From assembly GCF_958298935.1 (NCBI RefSeq), contig NC_084933.1, positions 25,072,334 through 25,136,333 of the forward strand: a stretch of DNA of 64,000 nt. Direction: 5' to 3'. This DNA is from Phragmites australis. Lineage: Eukaryota > Streptophyta > Magnoliopsida > Poales > Poaceae. How positions within the stretch are numbered: position 1 is the first letter of the stretch; every line of letters begins with the position of its first letter. Below, piece after piece: positions 41,701 to 53,713 of this stretch. The notes below the pieces were generated by a model that worked only from the letters and a program-made list of their open reading frames with translations, was not told the origin of the DNA and ran no database searches. The translations under genes and the position numbers were made by a program.

Positions 41701-41898
41701 TATGTCAAAAATTGATGATAGGGTGCAAAAGTAGAAATTAGAAACCTCTGGATTGTTGTATGCCGAGAGATGCTCAAATATCAGGTACAAGGAGAGAGAA
41801 AGCGAAAGTAGTACGAAGAACCCAGCAACCAAAGTAGCCCATGTGGGCGCGGAGTATTGCGCCATTACGAGCACGAGGAGCCCAAGATTGACCCTCAT
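38715..41898 (-). CDS. LAZ1 homolog (TMEM184/DUF300 family), 8 exons, 474 aa
   Basis: Multi-pass membrane protein of the organic-solute-transporter-alpha/TMEM184 group. Arabidopsis LAZ1 members act at the vacuolar membrane in cell death and brassinosteroid signalling. Exons are 41898-41746, 41632-41576, 41494-41386, 40810-40626, 40544-40456, 40163-39902, 39779-39531 and 39035-38715; phases join and the coding sequence is 1425 nt. Family blocks seen include YLIFEHLSAYNNPEEQKF, MVPCYAIES, YEAFAMYCFGRYITACLGG, VYCDGEFNLRCGYPYF, ATKDELAHIKPLAKF, LTWWQGV and MGIASVVHLYVFPAKPYEL. The C-terminal cytosolic tail has RGIDDPLLSGSASDSGVTK and a basic KKHRR. About seven membrane segments lie before residue 310. 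The first in-frame ATG of exon 1 was used; the ATG at 41865 (MAQYSAPTW) is an alternative. The gene appears intact. Confidence 0.94.
39206..39462. mobile_element. Stowaway-type MITE in LAZ1-like intron 7
   Basis: Termini are CTCCCTTCAGCTACAAATAA and the inverted ACCCTGCAGTCACAAATAAG. Both continue into GTGTYGTTTTGG and are flanked by TA. The size of 257 bp, the TA duplication and the CTCCCT-like start fit Stowaway (Tc1/mariner) MITEs. It lies entirely within the intron. Confidence 0.75.
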
Positions 41899-42881
41899 GG
41901 TGGGGAACAACACTTCTTCGAAGCCGTACGGTCGCACAGTCCCTCAGCATCATCCAACATCACCTTCTGTAGACTAAGGTGCGCATAGCAGCAACAGAAC
42001 CCCACAATACCGACTGAAAGGTGAAAGTATTCCAAATCAGATGTGATCTCCAGGATCACAAGTAGAGTTTATTATATGCAATGGACTAAAAGGTGTGTAA
42101 GTCCTGAAGCTGTGGAATTATACCCTCTAGTTAGCACCCACGGACTGATCAGTTATCAACAAAGAAAAGATAAAAATAAAAATCGAACACTAACAATCTA
42201 GCCAGACCTATAGAGTTCATATCAACCGAATACAAACACATACAACTACCAATTAGACCTCCTACACGACTAACCTACCAGACGCGACAGAAGACCTACT
42301 GACCTAGGCCAAGGAAAAGGGCAAAATCCAGGCGACGCCGTGATAACAGCCAACCTACCGACGCCACCAGAATTACAGGAAAAATCGATTCATATCGCTC
42401 AATCCCCTCTGCCGCAAAGCACGGAAAGGAGGTGGATGGGAGGCCTCTACTAGCAGCTACGAGAGAGGGAGGGAACATCGCGTTGCCATGGATTTGGACG
42501 AAGCAGAGGAGGGTGAACGAAACCTGAGCCGACGACTCGCTGGAGCGGGCGCACGAGCTGGCCGGGGCGGCTACCACGCGCCGATCCCGTGGTCGGATCG
42601 AGGCGACTCGGACGTCGTGGCGGGGGCGCTCCGCGGCGTGATTTCGCGCGAGACGGACGGAGAGGGGAAGGGGGGCAAGGCAACTCGCTGAGTCGTGCGG
42701 CGACGCGGTCTGCCCCTCTCTTCCCCTGTCCAGTGGACCGGCAAGCTTTTCGAAAGGCGCCGACGTGGCGTCAACTGGCTTGCGTTTGGCGACTTGGCGT
42801 GGCGTCGCTGTAGGCTGGGGAGTGTGGGCCGGGCTTCTAGATGGGCCGTGAGCCACATTGTGCATGCGGCCGCTGGTCGGA
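41899..42881. other. 5' leader and promoter region of the LAZ1-like gene
   Basis: The GC-rich block at 42290-42870 and the less GC-rich 41899-42290 probably hold the 5' UTR (perhaps with an intron) and promoter on the minus strand. No coding domain is seen. Confidence 0.4.
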
Positions 42882-43040
42882 GAGTTTTTTTATATTTTCT
42901 AATATTAATATTTAAATAAATAGATAGAACAAACGTAAGAACAGTATTTCGTAGAAATCACTGTGGAGTTTTTTTTATATTTTCTAACATTAATATTTAA
43001 ATAAACAAACCGTATGAACAGTATTCGTAGAAATCACTGT
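42882..43040. repeat. About 80-bp tandem duplication
   Basis: Two copies, at about 42882-42964 and 42966-43040, share GAGTTTTTTTTATATTTTCT, AATATTTAAATAAA and GTAGAAATCACTGT with small indels. Confidence 0.8.
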
Positions 43041-43080
43041 TCACACTAATATTTTTCCAATCATCTTTATACAAAAATAT

Positions 43081-43510
43081 GGTCTTCTGTCGGACCTCCC
43101 CAGCGGTCTCGTCGGCCGCATCCTGCAACTCTTTGATGAGCTCCCCGAAGCCATTGCCGTCGCGGCTGCCTGCACGTCATGGTCTTCTGCTGCCGCGGCT
43201 GCTGGTGTCCCTGGTTCTTGCACGCCATGGTTAGTGACCTTGTCTGATCACCCCGCGAATTCGAAGAAACCGGAAAGCAACCTGCAGCTCCTTGAACGCT
43301 CTGCTCTGATCACGCCATGGCAGTGAGTTCCGCGGCCTCCTCGATGCTTGCCCTAGCCTGGTGCGGATCATCTCATGGTTGGCTTGTCGCGGCAGATGAA
43401 TTCTCCAATCTCTTGCTGTACATCCCCTGCACCTTCGCAACGATCCCTCTTCCGCTGGTCACTGATTATGATTGCGTCAGCCTACCACCCAGTACCAGAG
43501 TGTGCTTCTT
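43081..43510 (+). pseudogene. F-box/DUF295 gene relic, N-terminal part
   Basis: From 43081 the plus strand reads an F-box-like stretch (LLSDLPSGLVGRILQLF, then ACTSWSSAAA). In another frame from 43317 comes the start of the DUF295 (KIB-type) domain, WCGSSHGWLVAADEFSNLLL and a proline-ended segment. The two are joined by a frameshift and an in-frame stop. Such proteins normally act as substrate adaptors of SCF ubiquitin ligases. Frame breaks and the missing middle mark it as dead. Its C-terminal part appears at about 49322-49708. Confidence 0.6.
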
Positions 43511-44040
43511 TTTTACATGAATAGCATCTCATCTATCAGTCAATGCTGCAATCAGCAGCCCATTTCAGTGTTTTTCAGCATGTTTTCAAGCAGACTGTAT
43601 GCATCTATGCTCCAGAGCTATTCGGAACTACCCTGATTTCATATTTTTGTGTGTGCTGGCCTGCGCGCCGCTTCTACTCCACTGCATGCACCAACTCTTC
43701 ATCGACATTGCCCTGCAATCTGCTGTCTGCGTATACGTACTAGAGCTTCCTGCAGTCCTCCATGACAGGGCCCAACATCAACTTTGTTTGCTGGAATGTG
43801 CGAGGTCTCAACTCAGAAGCGAGAAGATCCATTGTGCATGACATCCTCTCCTCAACAACCTCACATGTTGCTTGCTTGCAGGAGACCAAATTGAACCACA
43901 TGGACCAAAGCCTAGCTTCTTACATGGGTGGTTACAAACTCAACAACTTCCTGTTCTCTCCAGCTACTGGTCCATCTAGAAACCGGGGAGGCATCCTGAT
44001 CCTCTGGGATGACTCCATAGTCGAGATGAGCGACAGTGCT

Positions 44041-46323
44041 TGTAATACCGAATTTTTTTTCGAGGAAAAAATGAAAGGAATTTGACCGAATTTTGACTTT
44101 TTGATCCGTTGCTCGTACGGACGATCGGAGACCGTGGTTGCGTTCATCTCGTCGAGACGAACCCATTTTGCTATTCATATGTCCGTTCCGGGCATTTTGA
44201 GACCCGTAGCGAGCCCAAAAAATTTAGACCGTTCGTTGTTTTGAAAAAATAAAAATAAAAAAAAGGGATAAGTACTGGATGGATCGGCCTCAACCCGATC
44301 CATCCAGACGTCTCTACTGCGCTCGCATTTTCTCTCTCTCTCACGTTTCTCTCTCTCGCTCGGCTCTCTCTCACTCGCTGCTGCGCGCTGCTGTTCCCGC
44401 GCCGGCCGTCGCCGCCAGAGCGCCGCGCCGCCGCGCCACCGTCTGCCGCGCGCCGTCGTCGCGCCGAGCCAGCGCGCGTCGCCGCCGTGCGTCGCCGCCG
44501 CTGCGCCGCGCACCGCCCGCCGTGCGTCGCCTCTGCGCCAAGCCACCGCTGTCGCCGGCTGCTGCGCGCCGCCGGCCGTCGCCGCCTGCTGCTGCCCTCT
44601 CTCTCTCTGTGTGGCTTGATCAAAGAAGAAGCAAGCAAGCAGAGCCAGCCGAAGAGAACCAGGAAGAAGAAGCCAGGAAGGAAGAAGGAGAAAAGAAAAG
44701 AAAAGAAAAGAGAAAAAAAAAGAAAAAAAGGGGAAGAAAAAAAAAGGAAAAAGAAGAAAAAAAAGGAAAAGTTGGAAATTTCGGGATTTCGTCGGATTCG
44801 TCGTCAATCTTTCGAAGGCGATTTCTCGGTAATTTCTGAATATTTGTGATTTGATTAAATCAAATCAATCAATTCCTGTCGTATTATTTCATGTGATCAA
44901 TAGTCTGTTTCGTTTCGATAATCATTATTTATTCGAAGATACGTTATCCGAGTCGAAGTATTTATTTCGATCATCAGAGCGAAGTCTAATTAGTGAGATT
45001 TTAGTTCGACTCTGAATTGAAAATAGTGTATCATTTCATGTGATACAATTGTCTGTTCAGTTTTTCGGAATGTAGGCGTATACGTGACGTTTTCAGACGT
45101 AGAATTGACGCTTCATATTTTATGTGTTATAAATGTGTTTTAGTTCTAATAGTATGCCTGTACAGGTGGTACTATTTTCGGACGTTCTTGATTGAATTTT
45201 CTTCATCGTCGGTAAAGGCAAGTGAATGTATTGTATGACTATGTTTTAACCTAATATTGGGTTGCCTAAATTCTTTAATTACAGTGCATTCATCTAATCT
45301 GAATGACTGATTCTGTGCTGAGTACTATGTTGTTTACATTTCCAGAAGTTTACTCGATGATTGACTTATGAAGTGCAGTAGGCACGATATGCCATTCTGC
45401 AGTTGTTCATTAGTGTTGTATGCAATGTTTTTTTTAAGTCTCAAGCATATTCCGGAAGTTATGTTGGTTATGCTTGAAGCACGTCATACATATACATCTC
45501 ATGCATTAGAAGTTTGTCGTCGTCTTCTGGCCGCGACCGTACCGGTACAGTACCGTATGTCACCCGAGGAGGGGTACGGTGCACACCCTTACGTTACCCG
45601 AGGAGGGGTAAGGGTGACGAGAGCATATCATGTGCATGGTTATGTCTTCTTAGGGTACGGTGCACACTCTTACGTTACCCGAGGAGGGGTAAGGGTGAGG
45701 AGAGCATATCATGTGCATGGTTATGTCTTTTTATGAAATTTAATGAATCATTCGCATCAAATCTTATTTCCTTTAGTTAGCTTGTATATAGATATATATG
45801 CGGCTCTGAAGGCTTATACCAACCGAATGTTAATTTTTTTTTAATGTTATCGTTGGACTTGCTTAGTCATAATTGTTTCTCCTAGTGTTGGTGGTCTGTT
45901 TCATTACTAGTTTCTATTTAGAATTGTTAGCTCATTCAACTGTGGCTAAATAGCTTTTTGTTAAAGTACCTTTCACTTGCTGAGATTTTTGAATCTCACC
46001 CGTGCTTTCTTTACAGGTATGTTTAGATGTTGTCGTGCATTTTGGGGATGGATCTTGGTAGCTGCACACACTACCTTATCACGATGTCGATAGCTCAACC
46101 GGTGTATACAAGTGGTGTGTCTGATGGTCCGTCGTTTGTTTTGGTTTATGTTGTGGCACGACGCTGGTAGCGTCGTGGCGGACTCTATATATATGCTGTT
46201 TATATCTGCTTCTGCCTGTCTGTGATATTTCTTTTGGTCAGCTATACCTCTCTATAGAGGAAATACTGCCAAAATTTTCTTTTTTTCAAATAAATAAGCT
46301 TGGTTGTAAAGTAGGGTGTTACA
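44041..46323. mobile_element. Solo LTR (2.28 kb) inserted in the LINE
   Basis: Starts TGTAATACC and ends GGTGTTACA, with 5-bp TSD GTGCT at 44036-44040 and 46324-46328. Removing it restores the LINE endonuclease frame exactly. There are no gag or pol motifs inside. It contains a C/G-rich block (44390-44610), a purine-rich block (44640-44775) and a TATATATA box near 46173. Size and termini fit a solo LTR from a Gypsy chromovirus-like family left by LTR-LTR recombination; a MITE-like origin is less likely at this length. Confidence 0.82.
45572..45733. repeat. 81-bp tandem duplication in the solo LTR
   Basis: Copies start at 45572 and 45653 (GGGTACGGTGCACAC...TTATGTCTT) and are nearly identical. 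Each contains ACGTTACCCGAGGAGGGGTA. Confidence 0.9.
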
Positions 46324-47678
46324 GTGCTTCCACCCGATACACGCTTTCTGCGACAGCAGTGGTTAGGAGCTATGGCACCTCCTTCCGGCTGACAACCGTC
46401 TATGGCCCGTCTAGGGACTCTCGCAAGCCGGCTTTCCTTGAAGAGATAAAGGCACTGCGTCTAGAACCAGAACAAAAGTGGCTCATTTGGGGGGATTTCA
46501 ATGTCATCTACGGAGCAAGAGACAAGAATAACAGGAACTTGAATCGTAGCTTGATGGCTCAGTTTCTAGACGCCCCAAACATCTGCGAATTGAGAGAAAT
46601 CCACCTACAGAACAGAAAGTTCACATGGAGTAATGAGAGGAAAAACCCGACATTGGTTAGACTGGATAGAATTTTTTGCAACGAATTCTGGGATCTCTCC
46701 TTTGACACGCATGTCCTCCGGGCATTGTCCACGGCGCACTCTGATCACTGCCTGCTACTCCTCTTAAACCAAAGTGCCCCACCACGACCAAAGAAATTCA
46801 TGTTTGAGAATTTCTGGATTCATATGCCGGGTTTTCAACAGGACGTGCAGAACGCATGGTCAGAGCATAACTCATACGTTGAGCCTACGCACCGCCTCAA
46901 ATTTAGGCTCGAGACAACTGCAAAGCGCCTCAAGGAGTGGAGCATGCAACTTCTCTCAGGAACTAAGCTCCAACTCCACACGGTCCTCGAGATCATCTTG
47001 CACCTCAACATAGCGCAAGAAAATAGAGCTCTCACAAGAGAAGAACAAGACCTACGGTCTAAGCTCAAACATAAAGTCATGGGTCTCTCCATCATTGAGC
47101 GTGCCAGGAACGGCAATGCCCCCGTATCACAAAGCTTTATGTGGGCAACGCAAACACAAAGTACTTCCATCTCAAAGTAAATTCAAGGTGAAGAAAAAAC
47201 TTCATACAGCGGTTCCAAAGGGAACACGGCTGGGCCATCTCACAAGAGAAGGAGGAAGTCGCAAATGAGCACTTCACAAACTGCATGGGCAGGATGAGCT
47301 TGATGTGCCACCACAAGACCTTTCATTCTTGGGAGCACCCTTCTACGAGAAGGAAGTACTCGATGCAATATGCAAAATACCAAATGACAAAGATCCGGGT
47401 CCAGATGGCTTCACTGTTGCTTTCTATCGCTCATGTTGGGACATCATCAAGCACATTCAAAGCTTTTTTGACCAGTGCACTGCAAGTCTGAGTCTTCTCA
47501 ATTCCACCAATATAGTGCTTGTACCAAAAAAGAGGGAGCTAAGAGGATTTCTAATTATAGTCCAATCAACCTTATACACTGTGTTGCAAAGATCTTGACC
47601 AAAATACTAGCTCTACGTCTGCAGCCGCTCATGAATGACTTAGCATCAACCAGCCAAAGTGATTTTATCAAGACCAGA

Positions 47679-47913
47679 TAGTGGCGGACCCATAATTTCT
47701 GAGCTGGATATGCAAGATTGCGAGAGAGCGAACTAGAGAAGGGTAATTGGACTGGTAGGTGACTAGGTGCGTGCGTGCGTGGGCCTTAGGCCGATAGGAT
47801 CATGCGGAAGTGAGGATGGACCGATAGCGAATGCCCGATAGAAGGCTATGGTTGTGAGTTTTTGTCTAATTAGCTGTGTACTACCTATGCACCAACGTAG
47901 GTCCACCCCACTA
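47679..47913. mobile_element. hAT-type MITE inserted in the LINE reverse transcriptase
   Basis: Termini are TAGTGGCGGACC and the inverse of GGTCCACCCCACTA. The 8-bp TSD is AGACCAGA (47671-47678) and AGACCAAA (47914-47921), with one mismatch. Removing it rejoins the LINE sequence (DFIKT to HDNFMYVRNLARR). At 235 bp with an 8-bp TSD it fits a non-autonomous hAT element. Confidence 0.8.
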
Positions 47914-49321
47914 AGACCAAAGCTACACATGACAACTTCATGTATGTTCGGAATCTTGCAAGACGCTTTCACAAATCCAAAACACCAGTGCTGCTCATCA
48001 AGCTAGACATTGCAAAAACATTTGACTTTATGAGATGGGATTACCTTCTAGACCTCCTCTAGCGGTGAGGGTTCCTAGCAAGTTGGTGAAACTGGCTTTC
48101 TTCGTTATGGACCACCTCCAGCTCTAAAGTGCTTCTTAATGGCACCCCCGGCCCAACCATCTAGCATGGAAGAGGGCTACGCCAGGGAGACCCTCTATCT
48201 CCCCTACTCTTTGTCCTAGCCATCAACCCGCTGGTCAAGATTCTTCAGCAAAGCGATTGATATGGGACTTCTCTCAACCCTTAGAGGACGCTATGCACGG
48301 CTCAGGGTTTTCTTGTATGCAGATGATGCAGTGATTTTCCCATCATCAACCTCAGAGGACATCACAACGCTAAAGGAGATCCTACTACACTTCGGCAATG
48401 TCACAGGCCTAGCAACAAATTTGGAGAAAAGCGCAATCGCACCAATCCATTACCGACACATCAACCTGTCGGATGTCCTCGCCGACCTACCAGCCACAAG
48501 AATCAGCTTCCCAATAAAATACCTCGGTCTGCCTCTTTCACCGACACGCTTGAGAAAGGTGGACTACCAGCCACTGCTTGCTTAACAAAGCAGCAAGATG
48601 CATGGAGAATTGGCAAGGAAAGTTCCTTACCCAAGCCGATAGGAATACTCTTGTCAAATCAGTGCTTTCATTGCAACCAATATACTTCCTCACAATGCTG
48701 AAACTTCCAAAGGATGTCATTGAAGAAATTGATGTGAGAATAAAGTATTTCTTATGGGCTGGCACGGATAGGACTACAGGTGGAAAATGCAAGGTGAATT
48801 GACATCGAGTTTGTTGCCCCACCTCCTTGGGAGGCTTAGGAATCCTTGACCTTCGCAAATTTTCCAGAGCACTTCGCATCATATGGCTTTGGCATGCTTG
48901 GAAGTCTGAAAACAAACCTTGGGTTGGGATGGAACTCCCTTGTGACAAAATCGATCACAAGCTCTTCAATGCGGCAACAAACATCACCCTTGGTGATGGA
49001 GCGAAGGCGTCATTCTGTTAGTCCGCTTGGCTATAAGGTGTTGCCCCTGGAAACTTGGCCCCAAACCTCTTCCTCATTAGCAAGAATAAAAAGAAATTAG
49101 TGTAGCAAATGCTCGCCAACCAATCTAGGATTCGTGACCTCAACTTCGTAGCCATCAATTCAGTGTAGCATCTAACTGAGTTTGTCGCCTTGTGGGAACG
49201 TTTACAGCCGGTGCAATTCGTCACAAACACACCTCAGATCGCATGGAAACTAAACATGCATGGTGAGTATTCCGCAAATCTACATACTTGGCACAATTTA
49301 TGGTGTAAAGGGCATTGGCTC

Positions 49322-49708
49322 GTGGTTCTACCTGAAGGCGGTACTGTCACGCGCTCCATCTCAAGGTGGCGACTGCATCGCCATGATCATCCACTACGAT
49401 GCGAATCAGGTTTCTTTTGCACCGCTGGCAATTGGCTTGGACTTTGCCTCAAGATAGCAAGGATCGGCACCCTGATTGACAACCACCACAGAGGCAGATT
49501 CTACACGTTGACAATGTTATTTGAGATGTGGGATCTTGATGAGTCATGTGAACCAACAAAATTGGTCATTTTCCCAGAGGGGATGGGAAATACCGGGAAG
49601 TTTTCCTTAGGTTCTTGGTGTCAACACCATGGGGAGATCTCCTGCAGTTAAGGTTTCTCCGGCCTTCTCACCGTCCAGAAAGAATTAAGTACGCAAGGTT
49701 GACGTTGT
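49322..49708 (+). pseudogene. F-box/DUF295 gene relic, C-terminal part
   Basis: Three frame-shifted pieces in order read like the second half of a DUF295 domain: WFYLKAVLSRAPSQGGDCIA, then RIGTLIDNHHRGRFYTLTML, then LVSTPWGDLLQLRFLRPS and a stop. It has the same strand as the F-box part at 43081-43510, so both may be one gene broken by the LINE. The missing middle shows that sequence was also deleted. Confidence 0.6.
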
Positions 49709-50164
49709 AAAGAACAGGCTGGTTAGATTGAGATCCGCGTCAGCCGCCTGCAGTTTGTTGGACAAAATCATTCAGCGTGTTTGCCAACCCTGCGTGCACC
49801 TGCAGTTAGTTTCAGCTATTGCAGGAATCCACCATCAGTCAGGGGATTCCCTCCGCAGGGCACAGCGAAATCAGAGAACATGATGGACAAAAATTATTTA
49901 TCCAATTTGATTCAGAACTTGTATTCTTTACAAGGTTCAACATCATTCCTCAAGAGGCCAGTTCGTTATTAGCCGCAGTATAACTGCACGAGTGGCTGAC
50001 GGCCCAGGTCATCATCATTCACAACATAAATAAAAACAGACTAACGTTACTTGATCACAAGCAAGCTGTAACGAAATCTGCTGCACTTCTGTGCAACATC
50101 AACACGGTGTTTCTGCATGTCGTCTCCAGAGTAGGTTAAAATCCATCCAGGGCAATAGATTCAA
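49709..50164. other. Region between the DUF295 relic and the cyclin stop codon
   Basis: Contains the 3' UTR of the minus-strand cyclin gene. No other gene is supported. Confidence 0.5.
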
Positions 50165-53100
50165 CTAGATTGTGCCTGAAGGTGGTGTCCCTCCTGACTC
50201 CAGCATGAACAGCGCAGGCTCCACTTTGGCCACGCACCCGAACTTGAATGTACTGTACTTCCTGTGGACGCCGGTAAGCTTGCCACCCCCGGCCTTCTGG
50301 TGGAAGTCTACCATCATCCTGGAGCACTCCCTGAGGAGGAGAATAGCAATAGGAACACAAAAGGTCAACATACAGATGCTTGTAAATCCATTGCCCTGGA
50401 TCTGGTAATTGGACACAAACTTACAGGAGCTGGTCACCGGTGTATCTGCTATGTAACTCACAAATCTTTGTCCAGTGCTGGCAACGACTGATAGAACATT
50501 GCGCAGTATAAACTGCAGCGGCAGCCAGAAGCGAAGGGGGATACTTGAGCATTTGGTATTCAACAAGGCAGAGCTCCAACATGAAAAAGGAAACTAGCTC
50601 TAGCTGTGAAATACAACATGTGGCATTGTGTCAATCATAAAATCAGCATATGACTACTGGGATTTTGTCATTCAAATCACGAAAACACTGATCAGAACGT
50701 TGTGGTACTTCACCTGTTTATCAGAATCTGCTGCCTTCAGAAATCTCCTCATAAAGACATAAGGAGTTGGAACAGACATGTTGAACTTCAGTGTGCTCAA
50801 AATCAACTTTTCCTGTTCAATCAGAAGATTCAACTCTTAGTACGAAAAGAAGATTCAACTCTTAGGTCATGGACACTATAAAATAATAAAGATAGTGTGC
50901 AAGGAAGGATATGCAAAGAGGGAGAACTCATTCAAAAGCTTACAGTTGGCCAATTTTGTCATGGTGCACTGTTGTAGAAAGGATAGAATTGCATTTTAGT
51001 AAAAAAAAAAAACTGTGGCTGGTTAATTAAATGTACTTTATTTGATAAGGTAGTATATATGGATCTTAATCCATGATCAAATTTACATTTAGATATGCAG
51101 GACTAAAAGAACTATGCATGAATTCAGTGGATGTGCTCATTGTATTCAATGGGGTTACCATTTCTAGAATCTGCCCTTTTGTGTACGCCCGGTCAGAAAT
51201 GAGCACTAGGTCCTCAACAACCGGAACTGAGACCTCCTCATATTTGCAAGCAAGAAGCATAGCTGTTACGCCAACCAGCTGCAGCTTCTTCCTTGGAACC
51301 ACTTGCTTTTCCAAGAATCTATCTATTATGTTTATCGTGAGAAAGAGTGTCTCATCCATGAGCTCAAACTTGTAATGGACCTGGCAAGGGACCAACAAAA
51401 ATGTTAAAGCCCCGTGCAGTCTCAGATCAGTACAAGTTATAAGGTCCAGGTCCTGCATGCTTTTTGTACCTCAATGAGCCAGTCAATCAGAATCGCTCTC
51501 ATCTTTGCATTAATATCTTCTTGACTGGACATGTAATCAGGCCTCACACAACTTTTTGCCTGCATAAAGCACCACCATTGGTAATACTGAAAAGGTAATG
51601 GAGTTGAAAACCTCCAGGGTACAAACAATAGAGCTGTCATGCAAAGTTTCGCCATGTTTTGAACGTTGCTTCTGATGATATTGTCGACAACATTTTTTTT
51701 AAACGACTCGACACCAATTTTCATTCAGGATACCATGATTAATTATGAGGAGATTTGAAGAACCAATTCTAGCAGTACAAGGACAATATGGTTGATCTGA
51801 AGCACAAGGATGGGAAGACCATTACAAAAAAAAAAAAAAAATGCTTTCTTGCAACATCGGAACCAAATTGTTGAAATATGGTGTTTTAGCTTTGCATTTG
51901 TATTAGTTGCGAGCGCAGATAAAGCAGTTTCGGTGGTACAAGTGTAATGTATTAAAGCTTGTAAGATCAGAACAAAGCCCTATATTGGAATAATATACAG
52001 ACAGCATAACGTTCCAATGTGTTGAACTATACAATTAACTGAGTACTCCTCCTGGCTGATTCAAACGGGCAGATATGCGAAGTCCATGTTAGGAATTCAT
52101 TTCCACATTAAGCATACTGCAGTTAAGATTCCTGTGTGAAGTGGAATATTGATTACAGGATCCTGGTCTAATTCACTCAACTTTGCAAGGACCTTGTTCG
52201 TTAGAATATTTACGCACATTGTAGCTAAAGCATCTAATCATCCTTTATCTCATTTAAAATTCAGCATTCAACTCGAGATTATCTACAAAAGAGAAACAAG
52301 ATACGCATGTCTGACACTAAGAGTCAAGAGATCACCTCATTTTCTCTGTAGAACTTGTAAAGCTCTTCAACATACTCGGTTGCTGCAAGCGGATTCCCCG
52401 AGTCAGGACTGTCGATATCCATGATTGATTCATCATTCACACTGTCCTTGTGCTCAATCTCATCCTGCAATACCAAATGTAACAATGCCGGAGCCGTCAT
52501 AAAGATGCCCCATATCCATCCCTTTTCGAGAAATAGTACTATAATCACCACAGTGCAAATACCATGTCAATATCGATAAACAACTCGTACTGTTCCAGGT
52601 CGATGTCGACAGTGCCATCATCGGTTAACTCCTCCTTGTGATCAACTACAAGTGCTGCAGCATCAGTCGCGGCCGCCTTATGTTCAGGTTGTTCTTTGCT
52701 CGCCAAGGAGGCAGCGAATTTCCTGAGCCAGCAAAGCAATACCAGATTAAATCAAAACCTCCAAGACGTCAGAGCGCAAGAACAGCTAGTACGCGTTCTA
52801 ACCTGGTCATGGGCCGGTCGCTCGCCAATGCCGGCTTCTGCTCATCCCTCCCGCTCTTCCTGAATAGAAGAAAGGGGCGCCAGGATTAAACAAGATTTCG
52901 ACCCAAGACCCATCAAAAAGACACGATCTTGGGCGAGGAGATTACTGCATCATGGGCTTCTTGGCGATGGCGCATGGGTACGGGGCAGCTCCGACGAGGT
53001 TCTTGATCTCCCTGAGCGCCCGCCGGTTCCCCATCTCTGCACCAACCCAACGCAAATCACGAGATCACAACGAGGGAACGCGACGCCCCAAACATCAAGG

Positions 53101-53191
53101 TTCACCCGGGAACAGATCACCCACCTCGGACGCTGGCCACGTGCTTCGCCACCACCGGCCTTCGGTTCTCGTTGGCCGCCCTCCCCTCCAT
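50165..53191 (-). CDS. CYCB2: G2/mitotic-specific cyclin B2, 10 exons, 419 aa
   Basis: Regulatory partner of cyclin-dependent kinases for entry into and passage through mitosis. Exons are 53191-53125, 53036-52946, 52859-52803, 52722-52563, 52464-52336, 51559-51470, 51380-51159, 50812-50714, 50603-50425 and 50330-50165. All have GT-AG introns; the coding sequence is 1260 nt and phases agree. The N-terminal destruction box RRALREIKN (residues 27-35) is the signal for degradation through the anaphase-promoting complex. The cyclin box N holds [18 protein letters not shown] (188-205), [10 protein letters not shown] and [11 protein letters not shown]. The C-terminal cyclin box begins near [20 protein letters not shown]. 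Length equals that of grass B2 cyclins (about 420 aa). The acidic linker (residues about 95-150) is typical of the subgroup. The gene appears intact. Confidence 0.96.
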
Positions 53192-53466
53192 CGTCCCCGA
53201 CGCCGACCTGCACACAGACCACGCCGCGATTCGCCTCAGGATTCGATTCAAGAGACGGCCCCCGATCCCCGTGGGGAAAGCGCGATTCGTCAAACGCACC
53301 CGCAGGAGGAGGAAATGGATCGGCCGGCTTGCTGGCTCCCCCCTCACCGATCCAGGCCAGAAGCGGCAAGCGCGGGCTACGAACGCAGGAGCCCCGAGAC
53401 GACGCAGACCATACGAACGCAGCGGCGGCGGCGTTAATAACAACGGCAAAGGCAACGTCTCTCCAA

Positions 53467-53469
<3 letters not shown>

Positions 53470-53509
<40 letters not shown>
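53470..53509. repeat. (CT)20 microsatellite in the cyclin 5' region
   Basis: A perfect CT run, GA on the gene strand, about 280 bp upstream of the cyclin ATG, probably in the 5' UTR or core promoter. GA/CT runs in plant promoters can bind BPC factors; a role here is only inferred. Confidence 0.9.
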
Positions 53510-53511
<2 letters not shown>

Positions 53512-53713
53512 ACCTGGCTGCCTTGGGATTCGAAGGAGGAGAGAGATAGAGGGAGACGGGGAAGATTTAGTAGCGGATTTTGTTTTGTTTTTTGTTTGTT
53601 CTGAGGGGGAGAAATTGGGAGAGAGTGTCACGTACGAGAGAAAGGAGGGGGTTTGTCTGGGGCTAGATGCGAGAGGGAAGGGACAGAATTTGAAAGGGGG
53701 GAAAGGATGGCGG

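Larger units (their letters stand above)
43762..49320 (+). pseudogene. L1-type LINE relic (endonuclease and reverse transcriptase)
   Basis: The ATG at 43762 opens the APE-like endonuclease (NFVCWNVRGLN, CLQETKL, RGGILILWDD). After the inserted solo LTR it continues in the same frame from 46329 (LTTVYGP, WLIWGDFNVI, RLDRIFCN, TAHSDHCLL) to a stop at 47180. RT blocks then follow in shifting frames: DKDPGPDGFT at about 47397, ISNYSPINLI at about 47550, LIKLDIAKTFD at about 48000, and the catalytic YADD at 48316-48327. Next come a YLGLPL segment and a C-terminal region to about 49320, where it stops inside the region that should become the zinc-knuckle domain. There are many frameshifts and stops, no poly(A) and no TSD. 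It joins DUF295 coding sequence directly. Confidence 0.85.

Noticed and set aside
44175..44839. 186- and 210-codon frames in the solo LTR
   Set aside because: They follow simple C/G-rich and purine-rich blocks with Arg/Ala and Lys/Glu runs; no domain is seen and they lie inside an LTR.
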